Part shown: one piece after another, positions 47,138 to 58,370 of the stretch | Layout: every line of letters starts with the position of its first letter | Position numbering within the stretch: the first letter of the stretch is position 1 | Assembly: GCA_035772735.1 (NCBI GenBank) | Contig: JASDFA010000010.1 | Coordinates: 135,721,001-135,785,000 of the forward strand | Length of the DNA stretch: 64,000 bases | Origin: Datura wrightii | Taxonomy: Eukaryota; Streptophyta; Magnoliopsida; Solanales; Solanaceae | Direction: 5' to 3' | Program-made: the position numbers and the translations under genes | Notes under the pieces: model-generated | Told to the model about the DNA's origin: nothing | Seen by the model: only the letters and a program-made list of their open reading frames with translations | Databases searched by the model: none

Positions 47138-48400
47138 ATGCCTCCTAAATGCACTTATAGTTAGAGAAACATGTCCCACCAGATAAGGATGAAAACTTAG
47201 AATGGGGCACACACACTCACATACAAGGTTCTAGTGTTGGGGCCTAAGATGCACCAACTACTAGTAGAAGGAACCCAGAGACCCTAGTTCCACAGCCTCC
47301 TAATATGGGAACTTTAGAGGTAGAGCTAAGAGGAGCTATCTAGATGCTTACCCAACTCGTGGCTGCTCAGCCAGGTTGTTAGAACTCAACACCAGCTTAG
47401 TTTAGTTTCCATGAATCAGGAGCATCAAGGATTAGACTGTTCTTGAGGATGAATCCACCATTCTTAACATGATCTAAGGTTTGATATGTACCCTCAGAAC
47501 TTTATTGATGAAGTTTGGGAGATTCTATGGGCAATGCATGCCATGAGATAGAGGGAGTCGAGTTTTCCTCCTACCAGCTTAAGGATGTCGCTAACATTTG
47601 AAATGACCAATAGGAGCAAGATAGAGGTGAGAATGCATCTCTAGCTACTTGGGATAGTTTTGAGGAATATTTTCTGAACCACTTCTTTCCCCAAGAGCTA
47701 AGAGAGGCAAAACTTAAGGAATTTTAGAATTTTAGGCAAGGTACTATGAGTGTGAGTATAACCTTAAGTTCATCCAGTTATCCAGATATGCTCCGGAGAT
47801 AGTATTGGACGTGGGGGCCAGAATGAGGAAGTTCGTGTTCGGTCTGGGCAAACATATGAAGAAGAAATGCAAAGGCTCTCTACTATTTAGTGACATGGAT
47901 ATTTCTAGATTGATGGTATAGGCTCAACAGGTAGAGGAAGACAAGAAGAACGACAGGGAAGAACACTAAAGAAAGAAAGCTAAGATACCAGGTAATAAAG
48001 ATACACAATAGAGAAATGAGAACAGAAATAGGTCTTTCTTCAGAAAGAGGTCCTCTGGACTGACACAATCAGCTAATGCTCCTATACAAAGTCACAAGAA
48101 CGAGTAGAAAATGCAGAGACGGGATAATGCAATTCAGGGAGCCTAGTGACATCCACCTTGTGGCAAGCGTGGTAAGGCCTATTTAGGTGAGAGCCAGCTG
48201 GGAAAGGAAGGATATTATTGGTGAGGCCAACAGGGCCACAATTTAAGAGATTGTCCATCCAAACTGGGCAATAAGGGAAACAGAGACCAACCTACTCCAC
48301 CAACTGCCAAAGATGCCCAAAGAGGTACTACTTCAAGGACAAGCGAATGTCAAAACTATCTGTATGATATACCTAGTCGTCAGGACTTATAGAGCTCTCT
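47138..48400 (+). pseudogene. Gag of element E
   Basis: The ATG at 47138 gives MPPKCTY, the usual Tekay/Del gag start. Capsid-like landmarks are DEVWEILWAMHAM near 47500, SYQLKDVAN near 47570 and EYFLNHFFPQELREAK near 47650-47710. The zinc knuckle at 48200-48255 reads YYW-stop-GQQGHNLRDCP: the first Cys is Tyr and the second codon is TGA. Many further stops. Non-functional. Confidence 0.75.
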
Positions 48401-48424
48401 AGAAATAATACTAGTATGTTAAAA

Positions 48425-48800
48425 ATCTTCTCCAGTGATGTTTACGCCTTACTTTATCAAAGTGATATTTATCTTTTATGACTCTATATGTATCCATTAA
48501 ATTTAAAAAGTGTCTGGAAATACTCTTAGAGCCTTACAGAGTTTCTCCTCCCGTCAGTAAGTTAGTTCTAGAGAATCTATAGAAATTGTGTTGTCTCATT
48601 CCATCATAGAGACACCACAAATGATTTCATTGAGTTGGACATTGTGGACTTTGATGTTATTCTAGGCATTGATTGGTTGTATTCCTATTATGCCACAGTT
48701 GATTGTAGCACCCGAGTGGTAGAGTTCCAATTTCTAGATGAGCCAGTTCTTTTTTGGGAAGGTAGTCCCATTATGCCCAAGGGTCATTTCATTTCACATC
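48425..48800 (+). pseudogene. Protease of element E
   Basis: The active-site region near 48440 (DVYALLYQSD) aligns with the family's ALLDPGST loop, but the catalytic Asp and Gly are gone. The C-terminal half is clear from 48635: DFDVILGIDWLYSYYA and MPKGHFISHLKARKLISKGC. The frame continues into RT. Confidence 0.75.
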
Positions 48801-50200
48801 TTAAGGCCAGAAAGTTAATCTCTAAGGGGTGTATCTACCATTTAGTAAGAGTGAAAGACTCTAACGCTAAGACACCATCCCTTCAATCAGTTATAGTTGT
48901 TAATGAGTTTCTTGAGTTCTTTTCAGATGATCTCCCAGGAGTTCTTCCAGATAGGGAAATAGATTTCGAAATCGTCGTTCTTCCTAATACTCAATTTATT
49001 TCTACTCCATCATATTTAATGGCTCCAACTGAGTTGAGAGAATTAAAGGAGTAGTTAAAGGATCTGCTTGATAAGGGTTTCATCCACCGCAGTGTTTCAC
49101 CTTTGGGGGTCCTAGTCCTCTTCGTGCATAAAAAATATGGTACCCATAGAAATGTGTATTGATTATAGATAGTGAAATAAGGTCACCATCAAGAATAAGT
49201 ACCCGCTTTCTAGAACCGATGACTTTTTTAACCAGCTTTAGGGTGCAAAATATTTCTCAAGGATAGATCTCAAATCTGGGTAAGAGAAGGTGATGTTCCT
49301 AAGACAACTTTTAGGATCCGATATGGTCATTTTGAGTTTGTTGTTATGTCCTTTGGTTTAACTAACACTCCTGCATCATTTATGGACCTCATGAATAGAG
49401 TGTTTAAGCCATGTTTGGACATGTTTGTTATTTTGTTCATTGATGATATCTTGGCTTGATCCAAGAGTGATGAGGAGCATGCTAGTCATCTCAGAATAGT
49501 CCTACAAACACTTAAGGACAAGGAGTTATATGCCAAGTTCTCTAAGTGAAAATTTTGGCTGAAGTCAGTGGTTTTTCTACGCAATATAGTCTCTAGCGAG
49601 TGTATTAAGGTTGACTCTTAAAAGATTGAGGCTGTGAAGAGTTGGCCAAACCCACAACCCCAATTGATATCAGTAGCTTCTTGGGTTTAGTTGGTTACTA
49701 GAGAAGGTTTGTAGAGATATTTTAAACTATTGCTTCTACATTGACTAAGTTGACCCAGAAGAAGGTCAAATTTCAATGGTCTGAGGCTTGTGAGAAAAGC
49801 TTTCAGAAATAAAACACTCGTTTGACTACTGCTCCTATATTGACCTTACTAGAGGATACAGATGGCTTTTCTACATATTGTGATGCATCTTGAGTAGGCA
49901 TTGGTTGTGTATTGATATAGAATTTTGAAGTAACAGCTTATGCCTTGAGACAACTTAAGATCCATGAGAAGAATTATCCAACTCATGATCTAGAGTTTGC
50001 AGGGTTGTGTTTGCATTGAAGATTTGGTGTCATTACCTTTATGGTGCGCATGTTGATGTGTTCATAGACCACAAGAGTTTACAATAAGTGTTCGTCCAGA
50101 AGGAGTGATCTTGAGATAGAGGAGGTGGCTAGAGTTACTTAAGGATTATGAAATGAGTTTTCTCTACCATCCAGGTAAACCTAATGTAGTTGTTGATGCT
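48801..50200 (+). pseudogene. RT and RNase H of element E
   Basis: The RT N-terminal part is open to 49054 (FSDDLPGVLPDREIDFE) and stops at TAG 49052-49054 after ELRELKE. A second TAG at 49170-49172 follows DYR. The catalytic box at 49435-49455 is FIDDILA followed by TGA. RNase H landmarks are YCDAS near 49880, then THDLEFA near 49980 and DHKSLQ near 50070. Two of its stops fall on exactly the codons that are TAG in element A. Confidence 0.8.
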
Positions 50201-50359
50201 CTTATGAGGATGTCTATGGGAAGTACAATCCATGTAAATAAAGAGAAGAAAGAACTAGCAAAGGATGTGCATAGGCTCTCACGCTTATGAGTTCATCTTT
50301 TAGACTCCCAGGAAGATAATGTGCTTGTTCTGTGTGGGGCTGAATCATCTTTAGTAGTT

Positions 50360-51480
50360 GAAGTTAAGGAAAAACAAGAAAGAGATCCCCTCTTCCTTTC
50401 GTTGAAGGAAGATGTCCACAAGAAGAAGGTGTTGGTTTTCGAACAAGGGGAGATGGTGTTCTGAGGTACCAAGGTAGATTATGTGTTCCCAATGTAGATG
50501 GCCTCAGAGATAAAATCATGGAAGAAGCACACAATTCCAGATATTCAGTACATCCAAGTTTCACCAAGATGTACCATGATTTGAGGGGAGTCTATTTGTG
50601 GAATGGTATAAAGAGGGACATTGCAAATTTCATTACTAAATTCCCAAACTATCAGAAAGTTAAGGTTGAGCACCAAAGGCCATGTTGTATATATTAGCAT
50701 ATAACAATCCATGAGTGGAAGTAGGAGATGATCAATATGGATTTCATCACCGGTCTACCAAAGTCACATAGGCAACATGACTCTATTTGGGTGATTGTAG
50801 ATTGAATGACCAAGTTAACTCATTTCTTACTGGTAAGGACAATGAATTCTTGCAAGGACTATGATAGATTGTATATTCATGAGATAGTAAGAATTCATGA
50901 AGTTCAATTGTCTATCATATTAGATAGGGGTGCACAGTTTACTTCCTAGTTTTGAAAGTCATTTTAGAGAAGTTTAAGTTCTAAGGTGTACCATTGCACA
51001 AGTTTTTATCCGTAGACAGATGGTCAAGTAGAGAAAACTATTCAAAAATGGAGAATATGTTGAGAGCATGTGTTATTGAATTCAAAGGAAATTAGGGTGA
51101 CCATCTACCTATTTATAGAGTTTGCATATAAGAATAGTTATAATTCTAGCATTCTGATGGCTCCCTATGAGGCTTTCTATGGGCGAAGATGTAGATCTCC
51201 AATTGGACGATTTGAAGTTGGTGAAGCACAGTTGATAGCGCCAGCCCTAGTGCAACAAGATATAGAGAAGGTCAATATCATTCAAAACTGCACAGAGCTG
51301 CCAAAAGTCTTATACCGATGTTCAATGGAGAGACTTAGAGTTTGAGGTAGATGATTGGGTTTACCCAGAGGTTTCACCCATGAAGGGTGTTATGAGTTTC
51401 GAGAAGAAAGAAAATCTTAGTCCCTGCTATGTTGGTCTATACCGAATTTCCGAGAAGGTTGGCAAGGTAACTTACGCGTT
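50360..51480 (+). pseudogene. Integrase of element E
   Basis: Zinc-domain tail at 50480-50670 (RCTMI, FPNYQKVKVEHQ). Core with INMDFITGLPKS near 50735, IWVIVD then TGA near 50790, and LDRGAQFTS near 50920, which retains the second Asp. 51070-51345 covers FAYKNSYNSSILMAPYEAFYG and RRCRSPIGRFEVGEA. Several stops and frameshifts. Confidence 0.8.
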
Positions 51481-51780
51481 GTAGCTGCCAACTGAATTAG
51501 CATCAGTCCATCTAGATTTCTGCATCTCCATGCTTAATAAGTGTGTGGGAGGCACCACACTCATTGTGCCAACAGAGAGTGTTGGATTTAATTACCTATT
51601 ATATGAGGAAATTTCCGTTGAAATTCTTTATTGTCAGGTTTGTAAGATAAGGAACAAAGAGGTTTCTTCGGTGAAGGTGCTATGGGCGAATCAGCTTGTT
51701 GAGGGAGCTACTTGGGAAGCTGAAGCAGATATGGTGGACAAGTATTCCCACCTATTACCCCTAGTCCAGATTCATCATGA
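51481..51780 (+). pseudogene. Integrase C-terminus and chromodomain of element E
   Basis: The GPY/F region is at 51415-51480 (LSPCYVGLYRISEKVGKV). The chromodomain-like tail reads VEILYCQVCKIRNKEVSSVK, VLWANQLVEGATWEAEADM, KYSHLL. Same architecture as the tail of A, supporting the Tekay/Del assignment. Confidence 0.8.
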
Positions 51781-51946
51781 GGTAATTGTTTCCTTTTGTG
51801 ACATTCTTATTGGTTTTATGTTCCATTCTGTTTTCATTAAGTTTCTTAGTATGATTGTGTGTTGCATAAGTTGAGTTTGAGTATTTTAGCTGGATTAGCC
51901 ATTGCCTAAGGCTAAGTGTAGTCATCATCAAAGAGGAATGACCTCT

Positions 51947-51958
51947 AGGGGAAGATAA
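51947..51958 (+). other. Polypurine tract of element E
   Basis: AGGGGAAGATAA directly before the 3' LTR. Confidence 0.65.
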
Positions 51959-54180
51959 TGTAACACCTCAGATCCCAAAATGACTTTGCCTTAACGAGGA
52001 ATAAGATATCCATGTTTGTGCACTTTTCTCATCCGAAACGGTGACATCCCATCAAGTGGATGATGACCCATCATCTTGGTTGTCAAAACACCCCAGAATG
52101 TCGCATCTTCTGCTTAAGGGTGATAGAAAGGTTGATGAACCGTTAAGTGGTCGACGGATTGTCACCTTGGTCGTCAAAAGGCAAGAATTTTGAGGCCTTT
52201 CTACTTAAGAGTGAAGGAGGAGACAATGGACCGTTGGGTAGGTGAAGGCCTGTCACTTCGACCATCAGCGAGCAGCGAGACCAAATCACAGAATTTCAGG
52301 ACAGGATTGAAAGAACATTTTGGTAATTTCTCATACTTTACATACAAAAACCTGACCATTTTGGTATTCCGAAATTAGTTATTTAAGGATTCCTAAAGCT
52401 TAAACACTCATTCCTCTCCTTTCCAAATATAATTAAAGATCAATAGATCTCATGTTCGTGAAGAAGACTAGGGAATTCATCTTCTCCAATTAGGAATTTC
52501 AATCATTAGTTTAAGTTTTTTATTCTAGGTATGTAAGGCAAACCTAAGTGAGAAAATCCTAATCTTCTTCATGCCCTACATCTATTGATAAGATTGTTGA
52601 GATTAAGGATAGGGTTATCCGATTCATGACTTGGTCTTCTTCCATATCTATATATGTTGAACTGCCATTGTTGAATTCTTTATATTGAGTTGACTTTTGA
52701 TGTCCTTTATTTATTGAATGAAATCCTATTTTATTAGTTGTTGATCATCCTCTTTTAATGGTTGATTGTTAAGTGTTGATTGATGAGTTGGTTCATGTCT
52801 CTTATCCCATAAACCAAATTTCATGAAGGCATGATTTTAAGAAACATAGTTATGAAAGAATGTGTTTTGAAGTAAATGCATTATTTTCATAAGGATTGAG
52901 CATGTTTTCAAGAGAGTATGCATAAAAAGGTTTTGAGCATAAGAATATGATTTTTACATGACATTCAAAAGCTTAATTAAAGGTCTTGTTTTTGAAACTC
53001 ATAAGATGTTTGGGGCCTAGAAGCTTCCAAGTTTTATGTAGATGTTTTGAGCCAAGGCTCACAAGTAAAGTTTTATTGATGTTTAAAGAATGTTTTGAGG
53101 GAGAGGCTCATAAGAAAAGTTTAAAGAGATTTTGAGCGAAAGGCTCCAATAATGATTTTAAACATTCATTATACTTATAGGTAAAGTACTTTATAATTAT
53201 GTTTTGATGTTGCCTCAAGAAAGGCATAAGAACATGAGCAATAATGTTTTCGAGGGGATTAATTAGCACCGAGTTGGGTGAAAGGGTTCAGATAACCATA
53301 TGCCTCAAAACAATGTTACCAACATAGGATAGGATCATGCATTGATTCAGTGACTCATTAAAGATAAGTCTCTGGTAAGGAATCGATGTTATGGATCCAA
53401 GATTGTGATCTTTCTCTGTCCTGACAAGGTGTTGGACCGCTCTGCCAACTTGAGCGAGATTGTTGGGCATCATGTACTCATTCATGATGGTGTTGGTTAT
53501 ACTAACTTATTATGATATACATTACTTGCACATGTATTTATAGTGATGATTTTGATACATGAATTTTATTGCATAAACTATTTTACACATTAATCATAGT
53601 ATCATATTGTATCCTATACATGATTCAGAGTTTATTCAGTCAAGTTTATATCTTTCAGTTAATTCCTTTAGTTGAGATATTTTTGCTAAACATGTTTATT
53701 TCATCCTTATTACATACAATACATTCCATGTACTGAAGCATTTGGCATTGCATCTTGATATGATGCCGACTTAAGTAGACAGGATCAGTAGTAGATGTAG
53801 CACTAGGATTTTATTATTATTCAACTGTTGGTGAGGCCTTCTACTTTTGGAGAGTCCAAATTTTTTGTCAATTTATTTTATAGAGATTGAAGTAGCCATG
53901 GGAGTTATGTCCCAACACCCATTCTTTTATTATATAGGCTTCATAGATAGAGTCAGATGTTGAGTCAATAATGTTACTTTCTAACATTTGTTCCTATTGT
54001 AGAATAAATTTTCTTTTATTATATGGATCTCACTAAGTTTCAGATTCCATATTGTTCATTTTTTATTTCTTATTGTTTATTGAGATCTAAACTGATAGTA
54101 AGCTAGGCCAGGGGTTTTCTTGGATCATGAAGGTGGTCTAACTATCGGTAAACATTAGGGTGTAGACTTGGGGCGTGACA
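51959..54180 (+). mobile_element. Element E, 3' LTR
   Basis: Starts TGTAACACC and ends GGGGCGTGACA with intact termini, followed by AGTCC. Its last ~405 bases are the duplicate of 1-395. It carries the same three GAGC...GGCTC words (53050-53150). Confidence 0.9.
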
Positions 54181-54185
54181 AGTCC

Positions 54186-54368
54186 TCAATTATGGACTTA
54201 CTTGAAGTGACATCAAGTTGTTGCCCGCTCGGTCGAGCAATGGGCTACTCCTTTGACTACTGGGAAGAAGAGATTTGGGATGGAGTTTCTGTTGATGCCA
54301 CCTTTATTGAGAGAGCGCGTGACAAAACCGAAGCTAATTCGGTGGCTGCCCTAGTGGTCGGGAGCTGA
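54186..54368 (+). pseudogene. Unrecognised open frame right of element E
   Basis: 60 codons to TGA at 54366-54368, nearly the same peptide as at 401-583. Taken with 44651-44680 on the other side of E, the frame stays open across the target site, so E appears to have landed inside a coding segment. Family unknown. Confidence 0.35.
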
Positions 54369-55640
54369 TACTCCTCAATATCCTCATCCTAGAATTGAGA
54401 CCTCTTTACGGATGTAGCCTTTCCATCCTTTGGTGCTGACCATTTTGGTGTTATTTCTCATAGTTAAGCAACAAACGTTAAACATGAGGGGGTTGAACAA
54501 TGTCGAACAAAATAGCTCAAAATATTGGAATGGGTGTGTAGAGACAGTTTGCATCTTAAAGATGCAATCCACACTTTGAACCATCCTTTGGAATCATATG
54601 TCAGGTCACACTGGTTCAAAGAACGACTTAACATGTTGTCCATCTTTTGAAGATGCAGACCATATGTTGGACCATCAAATGAACCTAATGGGCTTATCTT
54701 TATATTTCAAATAACGGATAAAAGTACGGACCGTTTCTTCAAAAGATGGTCTATTTCTTAAACAAATTGGGGATTTTATCAACACACAGTATAATTTTTT
54801 AACATTAAAGTCCGATATATATTGTACGAGACAAGATACAACCAGCTTTCACATATAAGAACCATTTTATCAAACAATCAAGTTATACTAAGTCCAAAGT
54901 CCATACAAATCATGCTAATCAACTAGTCCCCCCAATTCATGTTCAAAGAATAGGAGATGAACAACAGACAAGAAAATATACACAAAATTAAGCATGAAAT
55001 TTAGCATAGTACCTAAGTTTTTAGAGCGAGGTTTGTTGCATGTGTGCTTGAGTAAGGAAAAGCAATCTCGAGCTAGACAAACCTAGGTGCTTGAAAAATT
55101 AATTCTATGTGATAAGGGATAATGTGTGTGTGTAGAAATAGTATGGAGTAATTGGATAAAATTTAAATTCTCTCAGGCACAACAATGGAGGTTTTACAGA
55201 AGGTCTAGTGAAGAAGAAGATGAGTGATGGAGTACGAGTAAGGATCCCGTTCAAAATCCCTCCAATTATAAGATGGGCATCAAGTCGGGTCATGAACACA
55301 AAAAAGTAATCACAAGAGATAAACCCCTTTTTAAATTGCACATCACCCATATTGACCATAATTCCCTTATTCATTAAACACAATTAACGGTCCAAAAGGT
55401 GTATCGCCTTCTCCAGATGCGATCTACATAGCGGATCGTCCATTAAGATCAAACTCAACAATTTACTACTTTACCAGTCTTTCCATTAATGGATCAAATA
55501 ATGGTCTGCTTTTTCAAAATATGGTCTATTTCTACATCCATCAATAAGAAGTTGAATCTCCATTCATGCGTTGTTCAATTGTTCTCCACCTTTTTAAGCT
55601 CAAACCTGTATCCATCAACATACATTAGTCCAAAATACTA
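54369..55640. other. Noncoding DNA between E flank and element G
   Basis: 54369-54946 is the duplicated flank. 54947-55640 is probably the 3' noncoding or LTR region of G; words such as AGATGGTCTATTTCTT recur here and near 59330 in the other G LTR. No coding frame is supported. Confidence 0.4.
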
Positions 55641-56229
55641 AGGTTGCCTCCTAAGAAGTGCTTGATTTAACATCGGAGCACCATGTGGATACTACACATA
55701 GTGTAGAATCCCTTGGATTGCCTCCCAAGAAGCGCCTGATTTAATGTTGCAGTATGATACATGTGTATGGTGCATGATACCTGAATTAGCTCAAGGATGA
55801 GTCATCCTTAGGATGGTCTTCCTCACCCATTGTCTCCTTTTGGAAACACAAAGATATTACTTCACCCACTTGCATTTAGCCTTCTTATTTTTGGGTATCT
55901 CCTTTGCTCCATGGTTAGATTGTTCTTTTTCATCATTAATCTCCTAAACTCCCTTATTAACCATATTATGCTCTTGTAGATAATACTCAACTTGTGCCTT
56001 CTTCTAGCCTTGAAATTTATGGAATTATCATTGCCTCAAAATATGATTTCATTTTTTTTGATTCCATCAGAGCTCTATCGGTGGCCAAAAAAGGTAGAAC
56101 AAGAATGATAGGTATGTCAATATCCATGGAATAACCTAAAACAACAAAGTTGGGCAGAATTATGAATTTTTGACCTTTACCAACACATCTTCCACCACCC
56201 TTTTTGACATTTTGATCAACTTGTTAGCC

Positions 56230-56600
56230 ATTTGAAATTGAATATAGGTGAGCTTCAATATGACCATCCCTGACAATTTTTAGATAGCTAGGGGCATCAA
56301 ATTAGTGCTTTCTCCATTGTCACATAGATCTCGCAAACAGTCAATAGTGACTAATCTTGCATGGAACGGTGAACTCTCTAAGATCTCCCCTTTTCTCCAT
56401 ATTTGTGCCAGTGATGATTCCACTAACTTGGTGGGTTATTAGGATCAGTTATTCCTCAATTGGCATCTTCTTTCTAAGAAACTCTTTAAATTACTTGGTG
56501 AATCTAGGCATCTCTTTTAGAGCATCAGTGAGCAACACCCATAAAGTAGCATCTTTTAACCTCTTAATGTGTTTTTCAACTGCCCATCTAGAGTTTGCGT
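56230..56600 (-). pseudogene. Protease of element G
   Basis: Minus-strand LCDNGESTNLMPLAI at 56290-56335 matches the Athila/Tat protease loop (family CDLGASINLMPL), with the catalytic Asp and Gly present, followed by a stop and VVEDVLVKVKNS. Upstream is the FTVPC strand near 56360. Confidence 0.7.
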
Positions 56601-56601
56601 A

Positions 56602-57909
56602 GCTAATCTTTTAGGAAAGGGAGTAAAATGTTGAGGATAGGATTTGGTAATATCACCCACTTTCTCTCTTACCTTTTCTTCTATGATCGAGTCCACTATC
56701 TTATCAACATTAGACCCATAAACAAGTAATTTCAACACCACCTCTTCTCTAAAATCATTGGGTTTCTTTTTCTCATCTTGGTCAACATTATCAAACCCAA
56801 GGCTCATCAACTTTAGAATGCAATATTTTACTTCTCTGAGTCATTATAGCCATGCACTGAGCAGTAGAGCTACTTCTACTAGCCTTTGGATTTATTATGG
56901 TGTCGCTGGGAAGTTGACCTTTTTATTCCGAATTGTGCTCCGTAGAGAGGTCTCACATTTGTTGCTCCAATTTTTGAGTAGAGGTTATATGGGAGCTAAG
57001 CACATCAGTTAGACTCTTAAGACAAGCATCAGATCTCTCTTTATTTGAGAGAAATTTCTGCAACATACCCTTAATTCTAGCTTCATATTGTGGTGAACCA
57101 TCTCTCCAATTGTGAGAACTAAATGACAGTCCTGTTAGTGGAACATAAGGATTAGCACATCGATTCCCAAAATTTTCACCTAGCCAGTTTTGACTTGGGC
57201 CACCATAGTCATTCCTAGATATTATATTGACCGTGACTTTCCAATTGAGGTCTCCATTGACTTTGATAATTCGACTATAGATGGCTTTGATTTTGTTGAG
57301 AATGTGGCCTTGGATAATCACCTGGTGTATTTCCAACATAGTTTTCATTCTCAAATTGTGTCGGTAGCTAATCTTGAATTTGTTAACCATGGTAAGGAAG
57401 AGGATATGCTTGAGCATAGTTAGGTTGGATCCTTGGTACTTCTTCAACTGCATGAACTTTCTTGACCTTATTCTTGGTTAATTTCATGGTCAACAAAGCA
57501 ATGTCGGTGGCCATAGTAGCCATCATCTGATCACTCTCTTGGTTTTCTTTCATCAAATGGGCTAATGAGGGAGTACCAACATTCACTCCACCGTTTTAGT
57601 CACCAACATGTCTTTCATGCTTGTGTTTTCCGATCAGGTCAAGAATGGTGGCAATACGGTTAAACATTTTGCCCATAAAACAGCCCCTTGCCGCATTGTT
57701 GGCCACTGATTGAGTTAAAGAGTCCATCTTACTGTAGAATTTTGTATGCAAATTGTGATCGAGAAACTATTATTAGGTTCCCTTAATATATGTTTCTTGA
57801 AGCGTTCCCATGCCTCAAATAATTGTTCCCCCCAATGCTGCCTGAAATAAAAAATCTTATCCCTTTGTTCGACTTTCTTATTTGGTAGGAACCACTTTTC
57901 CAAGAACAC
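56602..57909 (-). pseudogene. Gag of element G
   Basis: Minus order: 57715-57909 capsid region (FLEKWFLPNKKVEQRDKIFY, LFEAWERFKKHI); 57383-57586; 56953-57453 spacer with YGGPSQNW, EARIKGMLQKF and a terminal TQKLEQQM; 56602-56810 linker (YPQHFTPFPKRL). These are typical of Athila-type gag in their usual order. Frames are broken by frameshifts and stops. Confidence 0.75.
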
Positions 57910-58346
57910 ATTTACAAGCTCTATCCACGTATGAGTAAAGTTGGGGGAAAGCGGCGCAACAAGTCAAGGGCTTCTCCCACTAAGGAATATTTAAAAATCC
58001 TCAAACAGATTATGTAATCTGATACATTATCATGCTTATGAAGATTGCAAAACTCCAAAAAGATGTTGAGATATTGATGCTTGTCCTATTTAGTTAAATT
58101 GTGGAACTGATCTTTCGCTTATATTATTATGTAGATTTGAGATGGTATTTACTTTTGGAGGTATGGTCACACAGGCATAATTTATATCATCGCTGACTTT
58201 CACGAGGACATTCTCTACTTCGCCCGATGGCAAAGTCATCCTTAGTTGCTCACCTATATCACAATCATAGAAAAATAGGTGTGATAGAGTAGACTCAAAT
58301 CAAACAAATCAAAATTTGAATTGCCAGATAAGACCTAATGCCAATG

Positions 58347-58364
58347 TCCCTGGGAATGGCGTGA
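58347..58364 (-). other. Degenerate primer binding site of element G (tRNA-Asp type)
   Basis: Minus-strand TCACGCCATTCCCAGGGA aligns with TGGCGCCGTTGCCGGGGA. It lies just before TGATATCACC at 58371, the likely LTR edge. Confidence 0.55.
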
Positions 58365-58370
58365 AAAATA

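Larger units (their letters stand above)
44681..54180 (+). mobile_element. Element E: full-length, decayed Tekay/Del chromovirus
   Basis: LTRs at 44681-46925 and 51959-54180, primer site, gag, protease, RT, RNase H, integrase, chromodomain and polypurine tract in normal order on the plus strand, flanked by AGTCC. LTRs differ clearly more than those of A, and every domain has several stops, so it is an old insertion. Opposite in orientation to A, B, F and G. Confidence 0.9.
55641..58364 (-). mobile_element. Element G: Athila-like remnant with gag and protease only
   Basis: From the primer site (58347-58364) leftward come gag and protease, then directly the GGTTGCCTCC(C/T)AAGAAG blocks at 55651 and 55713 that precede the 3' end in such elements (also near 6284 in F). 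RT, RNase H and integrase are missing, so a large deletion is inferred. Confidence 0.7.

Noticed and set aside
47883..48068. Minus-strand hydrophobic frame inside E
   Set aside because: Antisense of the lysine-rich gag linker of E.
54366..54410. Left edge of a G LTR starting TGATAC, similar to TGATATCACC at 58371
   Set aside because: Similarity fades after about 45 bases and no target duplication was found.
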